DNA from: DATFWK01 sp035259345
GTDB taxonomy: Bacteria; Actinomycetota; Thermoleophilia; Miltoncostaeales; Miltoncostaeaceae
Reading direction: 5' to 3'
Assembly (NCBI GenBank): GCA_035259345.1
Contig: DATFWK010000199.1
Location: forward strand, 1-16,650
DNA: 16,650 nucleotides
Shown here: one piece after another, positions 15,195 to 16,650 of the stretch
Numbering within the stretch: the first letter of the stretch is position 1
How the letters are laid out: each line of letters begins with the position of its first letter
Notes under the pieces: model-generated
What the model saw: the letters and a program-made list of their open reading frames with translations, nothing else
Database searches by the model: none
What the model was told of the DNA's origin: nothing
Program-made: the position numbers and the translations under genes

Positions 15195-16306
15195 GCACGG
15201 TGAACGTCGCCATCATCGGCGTCGGCAACTGCGCTTCCTCGCTCGTGCAGGGCGTCGAGTACTACCGCGAGGCCCGGGACGACCAGTTCGTGCCCGGCCT
15301 GATGCACGTGAACCTGGGCGGATACCACATCCGCGACATCAGGTTCACGGCCGCGATCGACATCGACGCGCGCAAGGTGGGGCGTGACCTCGCCGAGGCC
15401 ATCTACACCGAGCCGAACAACACCTACCGCTTCGCAGAGGTGCCGAAGACCGGCGTCACCGTCTCACGCGGGATGACGCACGACGGCCTCGGCAAGTACC
15501 TCTCCGAGGTCATCACCAAGGCGCCGGGCCCCACCGCCGACATCGTCGGGCTGCTCAAGGAGACCGACACCCACGTGGTGGTGAGCTACCTGCCGGTCGG
15601 CTCGGAGCAGGCGACGAAGTGGTACGTAGAGCAGATCCTTCAGGCCGGCTGCGCCTTCGTGAACTGCGTGCCCGTATTCATCGGTCGGGAGGGGTACTGG
15701 CAGCGGCGCTTCGCCGAGCGCGGGCTCCCGGTGATCGGCGACGACATCAAGAGCCAGGTCGGCGCGACGATCGTCCACCGCCAGCTCGCCCGGCTCATGC
15801 GCGAGCGCGGCGTGCGGATGCAGCACACGAGCCAGCTCAACTTCGGCGGCAACACGGACTTCCTCAACATGCTCGAGCGCGAGCGCCTGGTGTCCAAGAA
15901 GATCAGCAAGACGAACGCCGTCACCTCGATCCTCGACGACAAGGTCGACGCCAAGGACGTGCACATCGGCCCGAGCGACTACGTCCCGTGGCTGACGGAC
16001 CGCAAGTGGGCCCACATCCGCCTCGAGGGCCAGGGCTTCGGCGACGTGCCGATGTCGATCGAGCTCAAGCTCGAGGTCTGGGACTCGCCGAACTCCGCGG
16101 GCATCGTCATCGACGCGGTGCGCTGCGCGAAGCTGGCGCTCGACCGCGGCCTGGCCGGCACGCTCGAGGGACCGTCCTCGTACTTCATGAAGAGCCCGCC
16201 GGTCCAGCACCCGGACGACGCGGCCCGCGAGCTGACCGAGGCCTTCATCAGCGGGGCGTCCTCCGCGGTGCTCCAGGGCGACCCGACGGTCACCAGCGCC
16301 GCCTGA
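15191..16306 (+). CDS. ino1: Inositol-1-phosphate (myo-inositol-3-phosphate) synthase
   Basis: 371 residues, close to the mycobacterial Ino1 length. The NAD-binding motif GVGNCASSL (10-18) opens the Rossmann domain. GDDIKSQVGAT (183-193) and NFGGNTDFLNM (217-227) are the signature motifs of the synthase. KKISKTNAV (236-244) and SDYVPWLTDRKWAHI (262-276) line the active site. It converts glucose 6-phosphate to inositol 1-phosphate (numbered 3-phosphate in the D-series) with internal NAD redox, in the cytosol. GTG 15191 overlaps the stop of the phosphotransferase gene, with AGGAGG (15176-15181) upstream. The two enzymes therefore make substrate and product of consecutive steps from one message. 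A strong hairpin follows the stop. Confidence 0.96.
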   Translation: MSTVNVAIIGVGNCASSLVQGVEYYREARDDQFVPGLMHVNLGGYHIRDIRFTAAIDIDARKVGRDLAEAIYTEPNNTYRFAEVPKTGVTVSRGMTHDGLGKYLSEVITKAPGPTADIVGLLKETDTHVVVSYLPVGSEQATKWYVEQILQAGCAFVNCVPVFIGREGYWQRRFAERGLPVIGDDIKSQVGATIVHRQLARLMRERGVRMQHTSQLNFGGNTDFLNMLERERLVSKKISKTNAVTSILDDKVDAKDVHIGPSDYVPWLTDRKWAHIRLEGQGFGDVPMSIELKLEVWDSPNSAGIVIDAVRCAKLALDRGLAGTLEGPSSYFMKSPPVQHPDDAARELTEAFISGASSAVLQGDPTVTSAA

Positions 16307-16315
16307 TGTGATCCC

Positions 16316-16342
16316 GGCCCGGGCGCCTGGCGCGCCCGGGCC
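16316..16342 (+). terminator. Strong hairpin after the inositol-phosphate synthase gene
   Basis: Perfect 11-base arms, GGCCCGGGCGC (16316-16326) and GCGCCCGGGCC (16332-16342), enclose the loop CTGGC. They begin 10 bases after the TGA. No T-run follows, but the stem is very stable and a second GC inverted repeat (CCGCC/GGCGG) comes next. It probably ends the two-gene transcript; the next gene has its own -10-like box. Confidence 0.65.
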
Positions 16343-16370
16343 GCCGCGGGCGGCGGCCGCGCGGAGCGGT

Positions 16371-16385
16371 GATAGCCTCACCGGG
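16371..16385 (+). promoter_or_regulatory. Candidate -10 element (TAGCCT) of the family 4 glycosyltransferase
   Basis: GATAGCCTCACCGGG contains TAGCCT at 16373-16378, 11 bases before ATG 16390. There is no Shine-Dalgarno sequence. It matches 13 of 15 bases of the element before the gene at 11201. Confidence 0.42.
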
Positions 16386-16389
16386 TCTG

Positions 16390-16650
16390 ATGAGCGTCCC
16401 CGAACCGCTCTCGATCGCGCTCGTCTCGCCCCTCGGCTGGCCCGCGCACGACGACCTCGCGCGGCGCCTCGAGGCCGAGGCCGCGTCGCTCGCACGGCGG
16501 GGCAACGCCGTCACGATCCTCGCTCCCTCGTCGAGCGCCGAGCTGCTCGCCGACGGCCGGCGCCGGCTGGCCGCCCTGGCCGACGGCGACCGCGCCGCCC
16601 TCGTTGCCTCGCCGGGATCCGTGCGCGTCGTGGCGGTCGGGCGGGCGCTG
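16390..16650 (+). CDS. Family 4 glycosyltransferase (PimA-like), N-terminal fragment
   Basis: 87 residues are visible from ATG 16390; the gene continues past the window edge. LSIALVSPLGWPAHDDLARR (7-26) followed by LARRGNAVTILAPS (34-47) matches the N-terminal Rossmann strand, loop and second strand of GT-B family 4 enzymes such as phosphatidylinositol mannosyltransferase. The position after phosphatidylinositol-phosphate synthase and inositol-phosphate synthase supports a role in glycosylating inositol lipids on the cytosolic face of the membrane. In most relatives the loop after the first strand reads PGGV-x-x-H; here it is PAHDDLAR, with no glycines. The catalytic C-terminal half is not visible, so the donor and acceptor are inferred from context only. 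Confidence 0.72.
   Translation, partial: MSVPEPLSIALVSPLGWPAHDDLARRLEAEAASLARRGNAVTILAPSSSAELLADGRRRLAALADGDRAALVASPGSVRVVAVGRAL

Overview
The window is very GC-rich and carries densely packed, often overlapping genes with many GTG starts. It looks like an actinobacterium, plausibly of the deep-branching Thermoleophilia/Solirubrobacterales type. This is inferred from three things: a MerR-type HspR in the dnaK operon, inositol-1-phosphate synthase next to a phosphatidylinositol-type CDP-alcohol phosphotransferase, and several genes that appear to be leaderless (a TAnnnT box 6-11 bases before the start codon and no Shine-Dalgarno sequence). No mobile element, CRISPR array, tRNA or rRNA is visible. 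Most of the window is chromosomal core, with a few uncharacterised small proteins.

Positions 1-1906 (minus strand) hold a close-packed run, in transcription order: a GYD-domain protein, a 76-residue hypothetical protein, a metallo-beta-lactamase-fold hydrolase, a four-helix membrane protein and the start of a charged helical protein that leaves the window. Divergent from it (2051-3234, plus strand) are a second four-helix membrane protein of similar layout and a translationally coupled Alg5-like family 2 glycosyltransferase. The end of the glycosyltransferase overlaps clpB.

Positions 3200-10313 (minus strand) form the heat-shock operon dnaK - hsp20 - grpE - dnaJ - hspR - clpB. Hsp20, GrpE, DnaJ and HspR are linked by GTGA stop/start overlaps. 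A good promoter (TTGACA, 17 bases, CATACT) lies before dnaK, a degenerate HspR-type inverted repeat covers its -35 box, and two small hairpins in the leader could hide the dnaK ribosome binding site. The operon thus holds the Hsp70 machine, its small-Hsp and ClpB disaggregase partners, and their probable repressor.

Positions 10506-12130 (plus strand) hold a membrane-anchored protein with an HESIH metalloprotease-like motif, divergent from dnaK, and a methylenetetrahydrofolate reductase-family gene. Positions 12137-14377 (minus strand) hold, in transcription order, a fumarylacetoacetate hydrolase-family enzyme, an acidic alanine-rich hypothetical protein and a haloacid dehalogenase-like hydrolase.

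Positions 14532-16650 (plus strand) form an inositol-lipid locus: phosphatidylinositol-phosphate synthase, inositol-1-phosphate synthase and the start of a family 4 glycosyltransferase of the PimA type. These would make the inositol phosphate, attach it to CDP-diacylglycerol and probably glycosylate the lipid. The synthase gene has no ATG/GTG/TTG codon at the expected N-terminus and may start at ATC. A tandem pair of CGCA-N4-TGCG palindromes lies just upstream. I see no clearly new defence or mobile system. The best leads are the possible RNA thermometer of dnaK, the ATC start with its tandem operator, the leaderless promoter pattern and the HESIH protein.
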